Shown here: positions 26,601 through 41,600 of the stretch, piece by piece | Layout: the number at the start of each line of letters is the position of its first letter | Numbering within the stretch: the stretch's first letter is position 1 | Assembly (NCBI GenBank): GCA_944470555.2 | Contig: OX104132.1 | Coordinates: 18,733,755-18,797,754, forward strand | Direction: 5' to 3' | Length of the DNA stretch: 64,000 nucleotides | Source: Heterobilharzia americana | Lineage: Eukaryota; Platyhelminthes; Trematoda; Strigeidida; Schistosomatidae | Translations under genes and position numbers: made by a program | The notes under the pieces: generated by a model | Seen by the model: the letters and a program-made list of their open reading frames with translations, nothing else | What the model was told of the DNA's origin: nothing | Databases searched by the model: none

Positions 26601-29600
26601 CATACCGGATTCCGTTACTGCTTTATCTCTTCTTATTTCTATGACTTTCAACTACCAATTTGGGTTTCTTTTGTTTTTACTTCTTACTTTTAGTGCTTTC
26701 TACTTTGATGTTTTGATGTGATACGTGACAACTTTAACCATTACACAGTAATATCAGGTCTCATAGTGATAATGACTGATTGAGACGTTGAACTACAATT
26801 ATCTGCATATATAAGTGACTGTTGTTATACATCTTAAAATTGATAAACTTGCTTATTCGTACAGTTTTACTGTTTTATATAGTGTGTATGTGACAATATG
26901 GTAAATCGGTATTTGTAACGGATTGGCAACAGTTGGGGAACCATTGCAAACCTGGAAACACTGAACGACTGTTTCATCACAGCAGCTCACACTCATCAAC
27001 CTGCTGTGGATTGAACCCAGGGCTTTTACGTTTCACGGTTAGCATGTTAAGGTTAAGCCACTGGGTTTGAGTCGAATGGTTCACATTTTTTCTACTTCTT
27101 TCAGCTCACGACACAGCACAACCTCCATCCAATGCCATCTTTAAGTTCTTGTCGTTATATTCATCGGACTGGTGTCAGTTCATGATGAATACTGACTTCA
27201 AATCAATAAATCCCCACAAACCTCTAAAATTGAATATAGTAAGTGCTAGATTACTTCGGTTATTGCTTAGTATATATGATTAAAAAACTACGTTGATTGC
27301 CTATTGGTCTCAAATTCGTGTAATATGCTAATTCTCGAAGAAAATGAAACTTGCAGTGGCATGTGTATATAGTGGAAGTACTTTCATATGGAATTGTCTT
27401 GTTTAGTACTTTGAATGGTTACTGTTCTAGTCAAAATTGCGAATTTGTCATCCTTTTCAGTGAATCTAATTCGATATACAAAGCCCTATGTCCCACTAGA
27501 AACCCAAAGAACAAATAATAATACTTCGGTATACAATTTGTGGTCTGTGAAACCCATGTACTAAGTGGTTTAGTTTACATAAATAACCAATTTCGAAGAA
27601 ACTTTAGTATGATTAATGCAATAATAGTGTTTATATAAGTCATTGTGCTACGAAATCGGAGGAACGTTTTGTAAATCGGCTGAATGTATAGAGTGCTTAC
27701 GTTGAATTTGATCTAGCAATACGGTAATGACATATGTCTTCCATGCGATTTTCGAGAGACCATTTGCTTACGCCAAAATAATGCCTAAATCCTCGTTTAT
27801 AAGCCCCAACCATAACGTTGAGTAGCCGCTTTCACTAATTATATCTTCGTAGAAGCTAAATAAAAGAATGATCAAAGGGTATCGTTCACTCTTTCTAATT
27901 TTACTTGTCTACTCCCACGCGTATGCACTAAAAGGAAGTACGTAGACCACCGCAAGTTAAGTGCATTTGATAAGGCGTAGTAATGAATTCCACACCTCAG
28001 TCTCTTCTATTTTCATGATTCATAGTCACGACGTTTTGGCTACAAGCATGACTCTGTACTTCGTCAAAGTTTCTCCCTATTTACGAAAGTTCAGTAAATG
28101 ATGAAAATGATTTCTGACACTTTCTATTGGCTATTCAGTTAACATCAATAAAAAATTATCTTTATACTAATCGATTCATGCATACTATGAACTTGGATGA
28201 TTAAATGATGCTACATGAAATACGTGACCAATATTCATCTGAATTTAATCCTGATGTTGTGCATCTTTTACATAGAAACGATTTTTAACTACATCAATTT
28301 CGTATACAGTAATTTTTAAAGATAAGTGACTGAAAATACATTACTTCATATTTGGAGCTATCATCGATGAATATGATATACTCGTAGATATTTCTACCTC
28401 GAATTGTGTACATTTTAGCAGTTTCATTGCTCTTTGAGCGTGAAGTTGTGCTGGATACTGAGCAACCGAAGCGTGGTTGTTGACCAGCTGATGCGTCACT
28501 CATAGTGTTCCGCCTAACGTTCTGGCCAACTGTTCCGAAAGAATATCAGGATCTCAGCCTTTTTCGCTATGGTATCACTTACTGCTGTCTTTTTCTTGCT
28601 AGTGCTCCTCGTAAACTTAAACAGTTACCAAGTATCACTTAGTCCTCATCCTCTCCCTCTCCACCTCTCTTGTTCTCGCCATACACCAATGCTCGCGACC
28701 ATTTCGAAGACTCCTGGTCAATTTACGTCTAAGTTGCTCTCACCTCTTCATCATGATCAGACGCGGCTCGGCTTAGTCTTCTCGCATCAGTCAGTTTGGA
28801 TGAGATTGCCGAAACCTTTTTTTGTGTTTGCTAACCTCTGGTCGCAAGTCACCACAGTTACTGTGGTTCGAGTCAAGTCAACCTCAGCATGGGATATGAT
28901 ATTGCTGTGTGACCGTTCAATTCGCCACACGTCATGTTAGCATATCAAGCAACAATGCACAAAGACAAAAAATAGAGAAAGAACCAAATTAGTCGAAATT
29001 GGTGAAAAGTTGTAGAAAGGGAACACGAAAGAATAAAACAGTACGGAGATTTGAAATGGCAATTGTTATCAAGATAATACGTGGGCGTAGCTGCGCCATT
29101 AACATCGATTGTCAGAATCTTCATGCACTAATTTCCGACGTCACGTGGAACCTAACCGCGAAGTCTATGCCTCCCTGCATGATTCAGACCAAAAGTTAGA
29201 AACTTTGCGAACTGATACCATCTTTTATCTAGCCTCTAACTATCCTCTAGTTTGAAACTACATTAGTTAAAATCAAACAAAGAGGCAGATGGTGACTTGA
29301 CACTCGTGACACATTTCTCAGCCATTTGAGTTGATGAAAGTTCATAACCTCATTGAATTGACTGACTTTCCTCTTTACCTTCAACTCTACCCTCACTTCT
29401 GTGTTATTGTCTTGTTGATACCACTATGTATGCGTGGTGGTTGGCTACCAGAAGTGTTTTGATTTCTGTGACGTTTATTAGCTGTATTGTTTCACAGTTA
29501 TGTGATAGAAGAGAGCAGTGCAGCATAGTGCGCTCAACCTTTGATCGGCAATCGGATATCATGTTAGTGTCGTGGATGACATTAGTTCATTAAAACCAAT

Positions 29601-32600
29601 CGAGCCTTTTGTATTCATGCCAAGGTTTCGTCGTTCACTGACCCACCTAGGTTAATTTAATTTTCCTAGTAAATGAAGTGGTTGACGCATTCAACTAGTC
29701 CACGCTATATTTAAACAAAGCACTAGGGAAGATCAGTTCTGGAGCAACAATTTACATTCGGTTGGTGCGGAACGCATCGCAAACATTCTCAACTTCCGAA
29801 TCAATTTTCCAGATGAATCCTATCTTATCAATATCTTCATCTGGTGTGGCTTAGTCATCACTGTACTCTAGGTTTACACAGCAGTCACTTGATATAAGAT
29901 TGCTCTCTGTTATATCGAACAACAAAAATCGTTGGATTCACTACATGTTCGTTTTAGTTACATACAAGATCTATTTATTTTCCTTTTGGAGTCTCTTGGA
30001 TTGAAATAATCGTCTCTTGAAATGCATAGCTTACATTATTTCAAGAGCAATGCCAGTCTTTCATATTTGTTCATGGTCTCTTTCTTTTTGCAATGTTCCA
30101 AACTGATGTTGCAACCACACACTCTTCCCTTATGCTTCTTTCGATTAAGTTTCTTTTCGGTGTTCTTTCGAGTTATGCCAGGCTTTACCTTGTCCCAACC
30201 AATTTATCAATCAATGAGACAGCTGAACCTGGGAGATGGATTACTCAAAACTTGACAATAACTATACTTATCCTTTATATCCACCAGTATCTAATGCAGG
30301 TGGCTTGTGATATATTTTTTGGACGGTAATTGTAATCAAAGACAAATCTCTATGTCCAGATTTCTTTAAAGATATGTTGGATAATTTCTTACTTTACTTC
30401 AAGAGAAATAGTCTAGACAGATAGATAAATAGGGGAGACAAATTACCATAAAAATAACAAATGTAGTAGTGACGAAACAATAACTAATATGACTGACTGA
30501 GAAAATCAACGTAGAACCTCACACAGGTGTATCACTTCAAGTTATCACACTTCATAGTAATTATAAGTGTGATTGGGGACGAGTACTATGTAAAGGTGCT
30601 GAAATTGTGAAAAAGGTGAAGCGGTGAGGAGTCACTACTTACCAGGATAGTATCAAGCTAGTAACCGTCTGCTTTTGATTACCTAAAGCGAGCCGAGTTC
30701 CTTGAATCTCAGCGGTGTCAGTAAACTGAAGTAGGCGGAAATTTATTTGTCTGCTCATTACCATAAAGGATTTCTATGTGTCGCTTTGGTACCCTGTATT
30801 GAACTAGGTGATACGCTATTTCACTGTTAAATAAATTTGAACCTCTAAGACATAGTCTCTTGTGTACATGGTTGACGATCCCGGTAGACAGCTGTCTCGC
30901 CGTTCTTTTTGTCTACTTGCTTCCACATGCTGATGTGTAGTAAATCAAACTAGTTTCCAATTTTATATGGATATATACAAATGACTATGATACTATGATA
31001 TTGTATGTCAGTTCAATCTGCCTTATTTTCAGATATTTTTCCACCCATTAACCTTTTCTTATCGATTTTGTTTGTTTGCTTTGCCGTTTTGATAATGTAT
31101 ACTTGTGCCTATGTCTCTATTTACCGCTTATTTTCATTTCCTTCCAAATGTTTTAGGGATAGATTTATCATCTATCTGCCATTCTTTTATTTTGTTTCGA
31201 AAAATACTCTCTGCTTAGATAGAAAGCAGAAAAGTTATCATAATTTATCTAACATGTTGGTCCTAATACCTAGATATGTATTATCCCACTTGTTTCAAAG
31301 CGATATCTTAACCATTCTACTACTCTTTCTTTGACCAGTGTGTTGTCATGGTTTCTTGAATCATGTGACTGTTCTGTGACGGCAGAGAAATGTATGATCA
31401 TAAGTCATCTAACATTATGAAATGATAAGGTTTGAAAATGTCAGTCTTTGGTTTCCGATTAAATCAGTTATCAAACACTACTGTGTTTCTTATGGGAATT
31501 ACGGATCCTGAAATGGATTGGATAGGGGTTAGGTGTTTGTATACCACTATGTGAACTTCTGAGGGTACGTAGCAGTATTTGGCCAAATACCCTTACTTTC
31601 CTAACGGGGGTTTTCTTTCAAAAAGAAAACGTTTTGATCAAATGTTTATTTCCTCTGGTGTGAAACCGACCTTCTTACTGTTTGATTGAGATACTTCATA
31701 CTGAATATAAGTTCCCCTTTATAAAAATATTTTTGTTGGTTTGTATGACTTTTTCTATGATCGACAGGTGGATCAGCATGAAACCTAGCACAAAAGTGAG
31801 TCAGTTCAAGTTGCTCCTTTTCACAGCTACATGCCAGAAAGGTGGATACGACATGAATGACAAAAATAGTCAAAAATGTATGAAATAAAGGATAACAAAG
31901 TGATAAGGGTTAGTTATGATCTTCAAGCATTCGAAAATGTAAGAGGGTGTTATACATCTGCGCGATTGTGACCGATTTTCAGCCATGTCACCAAGACCCT
32001 TCAAACATGGATTCGTATCATCTGCAGGACGCAGCCAGAAAGCTTACACCCCTATAAACCGCTCAGACAAACATTCAGAGACCGTATTAACTTCGGTATA
32101 CAAAATATATGTCCAAACCACTTTGGCTGGTGATGAATCATCACTTCATCAACCAAGTTGTCTTCCTTACCTAGCTGCCTGCACCTAATCTCGTCATTTT
32201 TAACTCATTTATTCCACTACATATGACTAAAAGGTTGTTACTAGCACACTGCTATTATTTGCGTTTTTTAACTGGTATGTTTGTGACGTTCTGTGTTAAA
32301 AGAAAAGAGGGTTGCATCGGAGCTTTTCAATTGTTTATACTTTTTTTGTTACTCCATTCATCATTGTGTCCATTTATATACTGGTAAAATGATTTTGTTT
32401 GGTTTTTTTTAAATTACCTTGATGATAGCTTTCGATCCACTTGTGAAACAGTTCATTTGAAGTAGGACGCAACGAACTTGATATATGTAGTGTTGATTCT
32501 TTTGCTTATAACTGGCTTAAATTGGATCCATATTATCTTCCTCCTTCTCAACCTTCACTTGATATCAGGCATTCCTGTTTTACTCGCTAATTTTGCTGAA

Positions 32601-35600
32601 TAGGAAGGACTCACTGTTGCTATTGCTGTTTGTATTGAGTGTCTGTTTGTAATCAAGGTTTTTTAACCGACTTTTTCAGTTCATTTGAGTCTCAAACTGC
32701 TTCTACCGGCTGATTGAGCCCTAAAAAATATGACTAAGCCAGTCCGCTTATACTGCAAACAGAGATGTTCTTTCTTTCAAAGTCATCTTTATGTAGTCCA
32801 GCTGGTTTTATAATGTTCAGTACCTATAGCTGAAGGCTAAGATGTTTTAGTGATTTGTTTATAGACTGATGAATTGATAGATGAGATTCTCTTCCTTCTT
32901 TACAATGTTTCTTTATGAATGAATTTGTTGGACAAACACCTTCAACAGACAGTGACAGTTCCAATCAACTTTATTAAAAAAATAGTATCTGTCAATGAGA
33001 ATTACACATGTGTATGTTTCTTGCTGGCATATTTAACCAGTTTTGCCATTTCTCACCTTGTAATACTCACTAATCTCTACCATTTGTTCAAGTACTAATC
33101 TACTCTACCAATTGAAGAAAGAAAAATAAGAATCTCAGATAATTACGATTGGTTGGATTGTTTCCCTTCAGAGGATATCACAGCGTGAACTTATATTATT
33201 AGTGTATAGCTCAGCTGAAAAACTTCGGATCTATATCTTGCTTATTGTTGTACGAATTATGGGTAAGTGAGATAGTCAGGATGAACTTGGAACTTGATAT
33301 TACTGTGTAAGGATCCAAGTTGTCACACCCCACGTCAACACATGTAGGTAGTAATTACACAGATGAAAGATAGATAAATAAGGGAAAAGAAGTAATCAAA
33401 CATTGTGGAAGATCATGAAATGAAAAGAAGACAGGTAAAATAGTATCGAAATTCGATATGCCAATTAGTATGAAGATAATGTGTAGATTTATCTGCATCA
33501 TTACAATCGAATCTCAACCATACCATCGAGAGTCTTCGCGGTTACTTAATGAGAATTCTACACTTCCCTGCATGATTCAGACCAAAAGTTAGAAACTTTG
33601 CGAACTGATACCATCTTTTATCTAGCCTCTAACTATCCTCTAGTTTGAAACTACATTAGTTAAAATCAAACAAAGAGGCAGATGGTGACTTGACACTCGT
33701 GACACATTTCTCAGCCATGTGAGTTGATGAAAGTTCATAACCTCATTGAATTGACTGACTTTCCTCTTTACCTTCAACTCTACCCTCACTTCTGTGTTAT
33801 TGTCTTGTTGATACCACTATGTATGCGTGGTGGTTGGCTACCAGAAGTGTTTTGATTTCTGTGACGTTTATTAGCTGTATTGTTTCACAGTTATGTGATA
33901 GAAGAGAACAGTGCAGCATAGTGTGCTCAACCTTTGGCACTAATCAAGCACATCTTTTGTATCTGTGCATAGATTCATTGGTACGAAATAACTGACTTGT
34001 AGATGTAAACAAGTATTATGTATTATTCAGTTTTCAGTTGCTTTATTTTTGTCATTTGTGATAAATTTTCAGGATATAATTCAGTTGGATGCATCTGTGG
34101 ATCAGCACGAGTAAGAGGGATAGGGAATGTCAGTCAGCCTCATCTTCTGTTGAGCTTGAGCTGTTGAGATTAATCGAGAAACTATCATACAGATGTTAAC
34201 TGTATGTGCCAGAAGTTTTTGTTGTATTCGGAAGTTACACTTGCATAGTCAGATCGTAGGAGAGTGAGAAGGCGACCTGATAAAGGAACATACCGTTGAA
34301 AGTTGTATCTCATATATAGGTAAAAAGGATAAACTCAGAGTAATGGATCACTTGATTTCTAAAATTTCCATTGTTTTATCAACATAAACACTTAGAAAAT
34401 AAGTATATACTTATTTTGATATCTAATTCATTTGTCGTTATGTTGAACGCCTTTTCTCTTACAGGTTATGCTTACATTAGCTTTCCTTGTTAGTGTAGTT
34501 CTATACAAGTTGGTTATTAAAGCCATATTATATCGTCATCATAATCCAATGCTACAAAGTACTGCTGGTATGATTGCTACAATGACAGGATCATGTATAA
34601 ATTTAGTTGTTATCTTTATTATGAAATTGGTGAGTGTATGCATCTATTCACAATTGTTACCTATATCATGTTATTTATTCGTTGATATTTTTTATGAGAT
34701 ATTAAGCAAGTGTTGAACAGTGTAATTTTAATTTAAATATGATTTCTGGTGCATATGCTAATGGTTAATCATCGAGAAAATATTGGAAAACGGCTATTCA
34801 TTTCAAGAAGAAAAAGATACTGACTTGTTGTTATGGTGAACAGTGAAATTGCTCAGATTCTTGTAAGAGACCCTGAAGCGTTTAACAACCAACCATTTTT
34901 TGCTTCGAAGTTTTAAGTAAACGGTACATAATCATATGTGTAAATATTTCATTGGTTGAAGAGGCAAAATCAATTTTAAATATGCCTCTAGAAAGGTCCG
35001 GAAATCGTCAAGACCATTGCGAACGTTTATAAACTGTTGTTTTTTTTTTTGCATATAGTTTTACGTTGTATTGCACATTCTTTTCCCTAATTGCCCTTTC
35101 TATTTTCCGGGGACCGGAGCGACTATCCTGTTTGAAATCTAAAGGTTATTGCTGAAACGTTTAAAATGTTTAGGTGCTTATTTGAAGTCCAAAATTTAAG
35201 AGATTTCATAAACGCATATCTTTGTTCAAAAAAATCGATAAAGTTCTCTCAACCGAAAGTAAACAATCAAAAATTAGATAATATTTTATCTAAATAAAGA
35301 ATAAAACTCAATATGCTGCTGAAGGAACCTCAAAAGATTAGAGTATTTCATCAAAACGTGAACTAAAAAGGCATACATAAAGCTCTAAGATATGTGTGTT
35401 TCAAAAAGGTAGCCAATTATACTGAAGTACACCATTCTACTGTTCAGTACAATAGCCACAGAGTTTTCTGAATAGTTACAGTCACCATATAGTGAAGGAG
35501 TGTAAGTTAATGACTACATATCATTGAATTGGTTCGTATATAATGCAATATGTAAACTAGATATGGTAAATTAGATTTGGAGGTTTGTGGTAATTTATTT

Positions 35601-38600
35601 ATTGATTTCAGGTCGGTATTCATCGTGAACTGACATCAGTTGGAGAAGCATTGAAAACCTGGGAGCAGCAGACAACTGTTTCGTCCTAGTATGGGACCCC
35701 TCAGCAGTGTGCACTCATGATCCCGCCATGGATCAAACCCAATGTTTCTTTAACTGATGTCGGTTCATGATGCATGTCAACTAAAATCAATATATATATT
35801 CTAACAAACCTTTAGATTGAATTGATTTAGTACTCATTGGTGACTCGATTCGAGAGGTAGTTCCCGAAGTCGTAATAGGAAGTTGTGACCGGTGGGACCA
35901 GTCAAGTCGGACATGAGGACAGATATTCAACGACATGGCCTCTGTTCCCGGTAAGGTCAGGGGTGTACACTGCTGAGGAGTCCCATACTGGGACGAAGCA
36001 GGTATCCAATACTCCCAGGTGTATTTTATAAATTAGGAAGACTCAAGTGAAGCAGACGCCCAAGAATAGAGCTGTTGATTGATTTGCACTCCCTTCTCAA
36101 CAATCATGCAGAAAAGTGTTCAGAGATATGTTTGCTTAGAATACGTTTTGTGCTCCCTATATATTTAACCAGCTTCACAACAACAGATGAATTAGTAGAC
36201 GCAAATGGAGGTGGTTCATGCATCCTCAAACCAACTGTTGTCTACTAGTCCTTCTGTATCTAGTATCACATTGTTTTATTGTTCCTTCATCTGTCTATTT
36301 TCGTTCTTTCTTTCTTCATTTACAGATTTATGATCGTATGGCAACCAAGTTGACTGATATAGAAAATCATCGTACACAAGTGGAGTATGATAATAGTTTA
36401 ACACTGAAATTATATCTATTACAATTTGTTAATTACTATTCGTCAATATTTTACATTGCATTTATACAAGGAACAACTTCAGCTGTCCCTGGTACTGAAC
36501 ATATATTGATTCAGTCAACTGGAGTAAGTATGCCAACATGTATACATTTGATTGGAGATTCCTTTTTGTTCACTTTGTTTCATTTGTTTATTGTGTTAGT
36601 TGTGAATATCATTCACGTGAAGAACCCCAATAGTATGGATGAAAGACAGTGAGAATCTATAGTTAGAGAGTTGAAAGTTAATTTCATTGGTGAAGATGTA
36701 TCCACTGGGTTTTTTTTGTAAATCTTAGTTTTTCATTCGATAACCACTTGTTTGCATGTAATATTCGTGTTCTTCATCTCGTACTATCGGTCTACGTGTG
36801 ACTGGTCGATGCTCTACCAACTGGACTACGAGGCGCAACATTCACTAAACTTTTAATTTCACTTCAGCCATTAAGTATCTTACAATTTCTATGAGAACTC
36901 AACAATCCCGAATTCGTACTATTACTTAAGACCAGTCTCAGTGAATCTTATTAAAAATGTAAAAATAGTTTTATTCACTAGTTAATATTGACTAAGAAAT
37001 CACTAGGAGTCAAACAACATTGGATAACCATTGATTTCAACGATAAACTGTTCACGTAAGTATATCCCAAGTTCCTTCATTCTACAACCTGGAGTTCCGA
37101 ATGAAATTTTATAAGATTTATGTTGTTGAACTGATCGCCTCATAGTGTTACGAATGAATAGTTACCAACATACTTGACATTTCTTGTCTTCCAGCCACTG
37201 AGAAACTCGTTCTATTCTGTAAGATAGACAGTTTTAGAAATGAGGGAACTACCTAAACCACATATTCAAAAAATGTATATTATTAAAACTTTATTTCCCA
37301 CATTTTTATTCTATTTGTATTTTATTCTAACTAATCTCCCAACTGATAGCTACTACTTTGACGTGGTGGTCAGGCTTGCGTATCACAATGACCCAATGAG
37401 CTATGCTGGTGGAACGCTTCCTTCCTCGAGGTCCTACCATACCAAAAAGGTCTGTTGGATAGAGGTTAGACAAAAGCAGTTACTATCATAGGTTAAATTG
37501 CTACGCTATGACGGAGGTCTGAGGGCGTAGTCGTACTGCTGCTAGCTGGACGGAGGTGTGACAGCAGTAAGCTGTTTCCTTTGCATGACCAGCACTGCTA
37601 CGCTGATACTCAATGCCACATGGGAAAGGGTGCTTACATAAGGTTGGCCCCCAAAACAGCAAGCTCCTATCACCTCACGGCAATCTGATACCTGTGACAG
37701 GAATTCGTAGTCGGATTTGAAAGCAAAATATTAAAATCTCAAGCTTACCAAAATATTGTATATGACCGTCCTCAAGCAGATACATTACTTGGGCTCTGCG
37801 GTCATGCACTTCCCATTATTTTTCAGTTACCCCTTGGAAAACTGGTTTTCCATGGTGTAGGCAGCCGGGAAGTGTCAACCACCTGCACGCTCCTAGTAGT
37901 AAACAAGACCAAATCAAACTTAACCTATCCTCCTTTATTTTATATCCTTCTTTGCCTTCGCCTCCTGATACTAATATTAGGCCTCCTACGTCTTACCTAA
38001 CATTTTACTTTGCAACCATTGCCAACGATCAAACAAGTTGAAACCTCATCCTTAGTCTCCTAAGACCCCGCCATCGATTTCATATAGGAGTTTTCAACTG
38101 CATGCCTAATCGGAGAGCAAGCATCGCTCGCCAGAACTCTGGAATATCTAGCGATGGATGTATGCTGTGTTTGTGAAAAATGTGTACAGGATCCGGATGT
38201 GGCTATCAAATTGACCTCACGCGGTCATAGTAGCGAATTCTGAATGTTCACTATAAGAGTATCCGGAGATCGAATGACTAGCTGTCGTGGAGTTGCTGGT
38301 GTAAGCATAGCATTGAGTTGCAGAGCAGAGAGTGAGCTTCTCGACTGAATTCCAGTGAATAGCAGTCTATGTTTGTTTTCAACTGAATAGATCTGTGAAG
38401 ACTAGGAAAGATCGTGAGACTAGGCGATGCCTATTCATAATCTCCGCCTATGCACCAACCAACTGTAGTTTGGATGATGCAATCGATGAATTCTATGAGA
38501 AGCTGTCAACTTTGCTACAGAAAGCAAAATGTTCAGATGTGGTCACAATGACAGGTGATTTTAAAGCTCAAGGAAGGAAACTGAGTCAGTCTTAAAGGCA

Positions 38601-41600
38601 TAACATTAGTATTTGCAGAATCCCAAGTTAACGAACCGATAACGGTCATTGTGTGCTGCAATTTTGTTCTCACAACCACTTGTTTCTAGCCAGCACTAAC
38701 TTTAAGCATGAGCAGAGACATTGCTCCACATGGCGTTTGACGACAACAATCCAACAACGGATACATTTAGATCGATGGAGGATTGCCCCTCTTCCTGGAG
38801 TACCGCTCCCAACTGGTACTGCGATCACACACTAGTACGGGCTCGTGAATGTCTTTGCCTTACTGGTAGCAGGAAACAGACGATAGTAAAGCCTAGTAGC
38901 GATGGATAGTGGCTAACAGTGGAATCCAGGATGCGCATTTCGTCCTGTTTGGGACTCGTCAGCCGGATGTACCTGCCTCCCAGTGAGTGATGTTGTTCGC
39001 ACCTGGACTCGGACTTGGGAGCGATCGCTTCAAACGCCATAGCGTTATCCACTACACCTCCGAGCCATTATAGCCACTTCTTGTGCAATGGATATAGTTT
39101 TAGCGTAAATGCTTGTACTATACCGTCGTTGATTGGGCCGAAATGATCGGTTTCTATTGGCATGTGGGCTCCTGTGTGGGTGCCTCGATATTGCCTGTGT
39201 TTTAATTATGTATAGTGACGATGGATAGTGGCTAGCAGAGAGGAATCCAGGATGCGCATTTCGTCCGCTCGACGTTTTCAAGCATAGAGGTGGGAAACTG
39301 GTGATCAGATTGACCGAGGTACTAGGTGGGAACCAGAGATAGTGCCGTCATACTGGTGTATTCCACTAATCATCCCAGTCTATAAGAAGTGGAAGAAATC
39401 TTCGTTTGATAACCATAGGGGAATTAGCCTAACTAGTAGTGTGTCCAGAATCCTAGGGTCCCTAGTTATCCGACACATGAGAGAGGCAAGCAGGTTTCAG
39501 ATCTATACGAGGATTCATCGATCAGATCTTCATTCTTTGACAGCTTTCTGAACATAGACGTGTCTATAAGTGCTCGACACTTGTCATACTTCTTGACTTG
39601 AAGACGGTATTTGACTCTGTCAAGCGAGAGGTATTGTGGCTGTATCTTACTATTTAGGGAGTGCTGAGCAAATGCATACTGCTAATCAACTATTTTTACT
39701 TTTGATCATACAGTTATGTAAGAGCTTACAGAGGATCGTCATTTAAATTGACGACAACCGCTGGTTCCCGATAGGGTCTCTAACTTTAAACATTCCGCTT
39801 CAGTCTTTTTTATAGACATGTTAATGGGCATAACCCGAGGTACCTTCGATGCCACGTGGACCAATCTTCCTTCTAGTGTTGTGACAGTGTCTGACTGTGA
39901 ACGGAGGGCGGAGCATGTGTTTAATGGTGATCAAAGCCCTTAGCTCAAACTCACGCAGCCGTGTAAGTGCAAGCCTATAGAGTGTTGAATTGAAGACAAA
40001 TAGTGGTGTCCGCCAGGGATGTCCACTGTCATCGTCCTTGTTTAATTCCATAGAAGTTACATTAATGGGTATAGCCTTAGGTACATCTCACTTGGCACAG
40101 ATTTTTCCACTCCCTGGAGGTCATCTGGTTGACGTGGAGCATGCAGACGATATTGTCCTACCAAGTAAAGACGTTGACAAAGTGCAGTGTCTTCTGGATG
40201 CCCTGAGCAGAAACCTGAGGACGTTTGACATGCGTTTCAGTTGCACCTGTCAAATGTAAGGTGATGCTCAAGGACTGGTCTGATGCAGTTAGTCCCACTT
40301 TAATTATAGGGAGTGAAGTGGTGGAATGTGTCGACCACTTCACTTACTTGTGAAGTTGCGTCAGCCCGAACGGGATGGTTGCTGACGAAATCTGAGGTCA
40401 GATACAAAAGGCCCGTTTGGCATTTGCTAACTTGCCTCACCCATGGTGCTTACTGGCGAGGTATCTGACTATTCATCCAATAACGAGTATACTGCACCGT
40501 CGTCCGTTCTTTTCTGTTGTACGACTGTGAGATATGGCCGTTGAAAGTGGAAGACACGAAGCGATTACATGGTTTTGATCACGGATGTCTTTGTGGCGTT
40601 GGTCGCGTTTGGTGGAATCACCGCGTCAGCAATGTGGAGGTCAGGCGAAGGGTACTAGGCAAGACAGGCAAGTCGATTGATGAGGTTGTGAACCTCAGTC
40701 GATTGAGATGGCTTGGATATGTGTTGCACATCCCGAATCACTGCTTATCTCGATGTGCCATATTAGAGGAAGTTGAATTAGGTTGGAAGTATTCAGAGCG
40801 GCCAGAAGAAGACATGGCACCAGTCGACGAAGTTTCTTACTGTCGGTCTGGACTGCGTGCGGCGATGTAGACCATCTGGTTGGGGTGGGGTGCCCAAGAC
40901 GAAAAGAATCCATGGTTGAGGTCTCTTGGTGACATGACTGAAATTCGTTCACAACGGCGCAGATGTATTCACTTCTTGACATCTAAAGCTTGAATATTCA
41001 TAGTAACCTTTATCTTCAAATTGTTTTTTCTCTCACATGCAACTTTGTGTACTTTGATATCACTATCTTTCTATACACCGATCCCTGTATACTACTGTGA
41101 AGTGTAGCAACTTGATCCAATGCACTTGGGTGCGAGGAATCCCTTTTTTTAGACTATGAGAACATATCATTTATAACTCCCTAATAAGAATTAATTTGTC
41201 ACAAAATATCTTGACCTAATTTTTGCATCCTATTATTAATACTGTATGTGAAGTATGTGGGGGTGGTTGATTCACAACATAAAACACTTATTATACCGTA
41301 TCAGTTCGCTAGATAATTACTTTATGACGCTCTAGACCCCCCCCCCCTCTAATGGCTGGAAGTTATTAACAGACCTTGTTCACTCTTTTTTTTCACGAGT
41401 TTATTATCATAGTCGCTTCGTCTCGTGTGTTTCCATGGTTAATTAGTTAAGATATATTAATTTAATTAGTCTTGTAATCGTTGGAATTTCACTATATTTC
41501 CTGAGGTCTGACAGATACTTTGTATCATAAGTCTTGGTACAATAATATTTATTGACTTATACTAATTTTCACTTAGCCATTAGAATGCGCTATTTCTAAT

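Larger units (their letters stand above)
37330..41160 (+). pseudogene. LINE relic, most complete copy, with SINE insertion
   Basis: From 37370 a 5' leader (GGTCTGTTGGATAGAGGTTA) that recurs at 60060. Endonuclease pieces follow: [10 protein letters not shown] near 38150 and [20 protein letters not shown] near 38430. A hammerhead repeat interrupts at about 38900-39270. Reverse transcriptase pieces follow: [21 protein letters not shown], then [17 protein letters not shown] and [11 protein letters not shown], where the catalytic A-D-D survives. The C-terminal part is [20 protein letters not shown]. The tail is TTTGTGTACTTTGATATCAC. Stops and frameshifts throughout; no intact product. Confidence 0.85.

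Noticed and set aside
28569..28940. 123-residue frame starting with a signal-peptide-like hydrophobic stretch
   Set aside because: No splice context, no recognisable domain, composition typical of chance frames, and B-box-like repeat text overlaps it.
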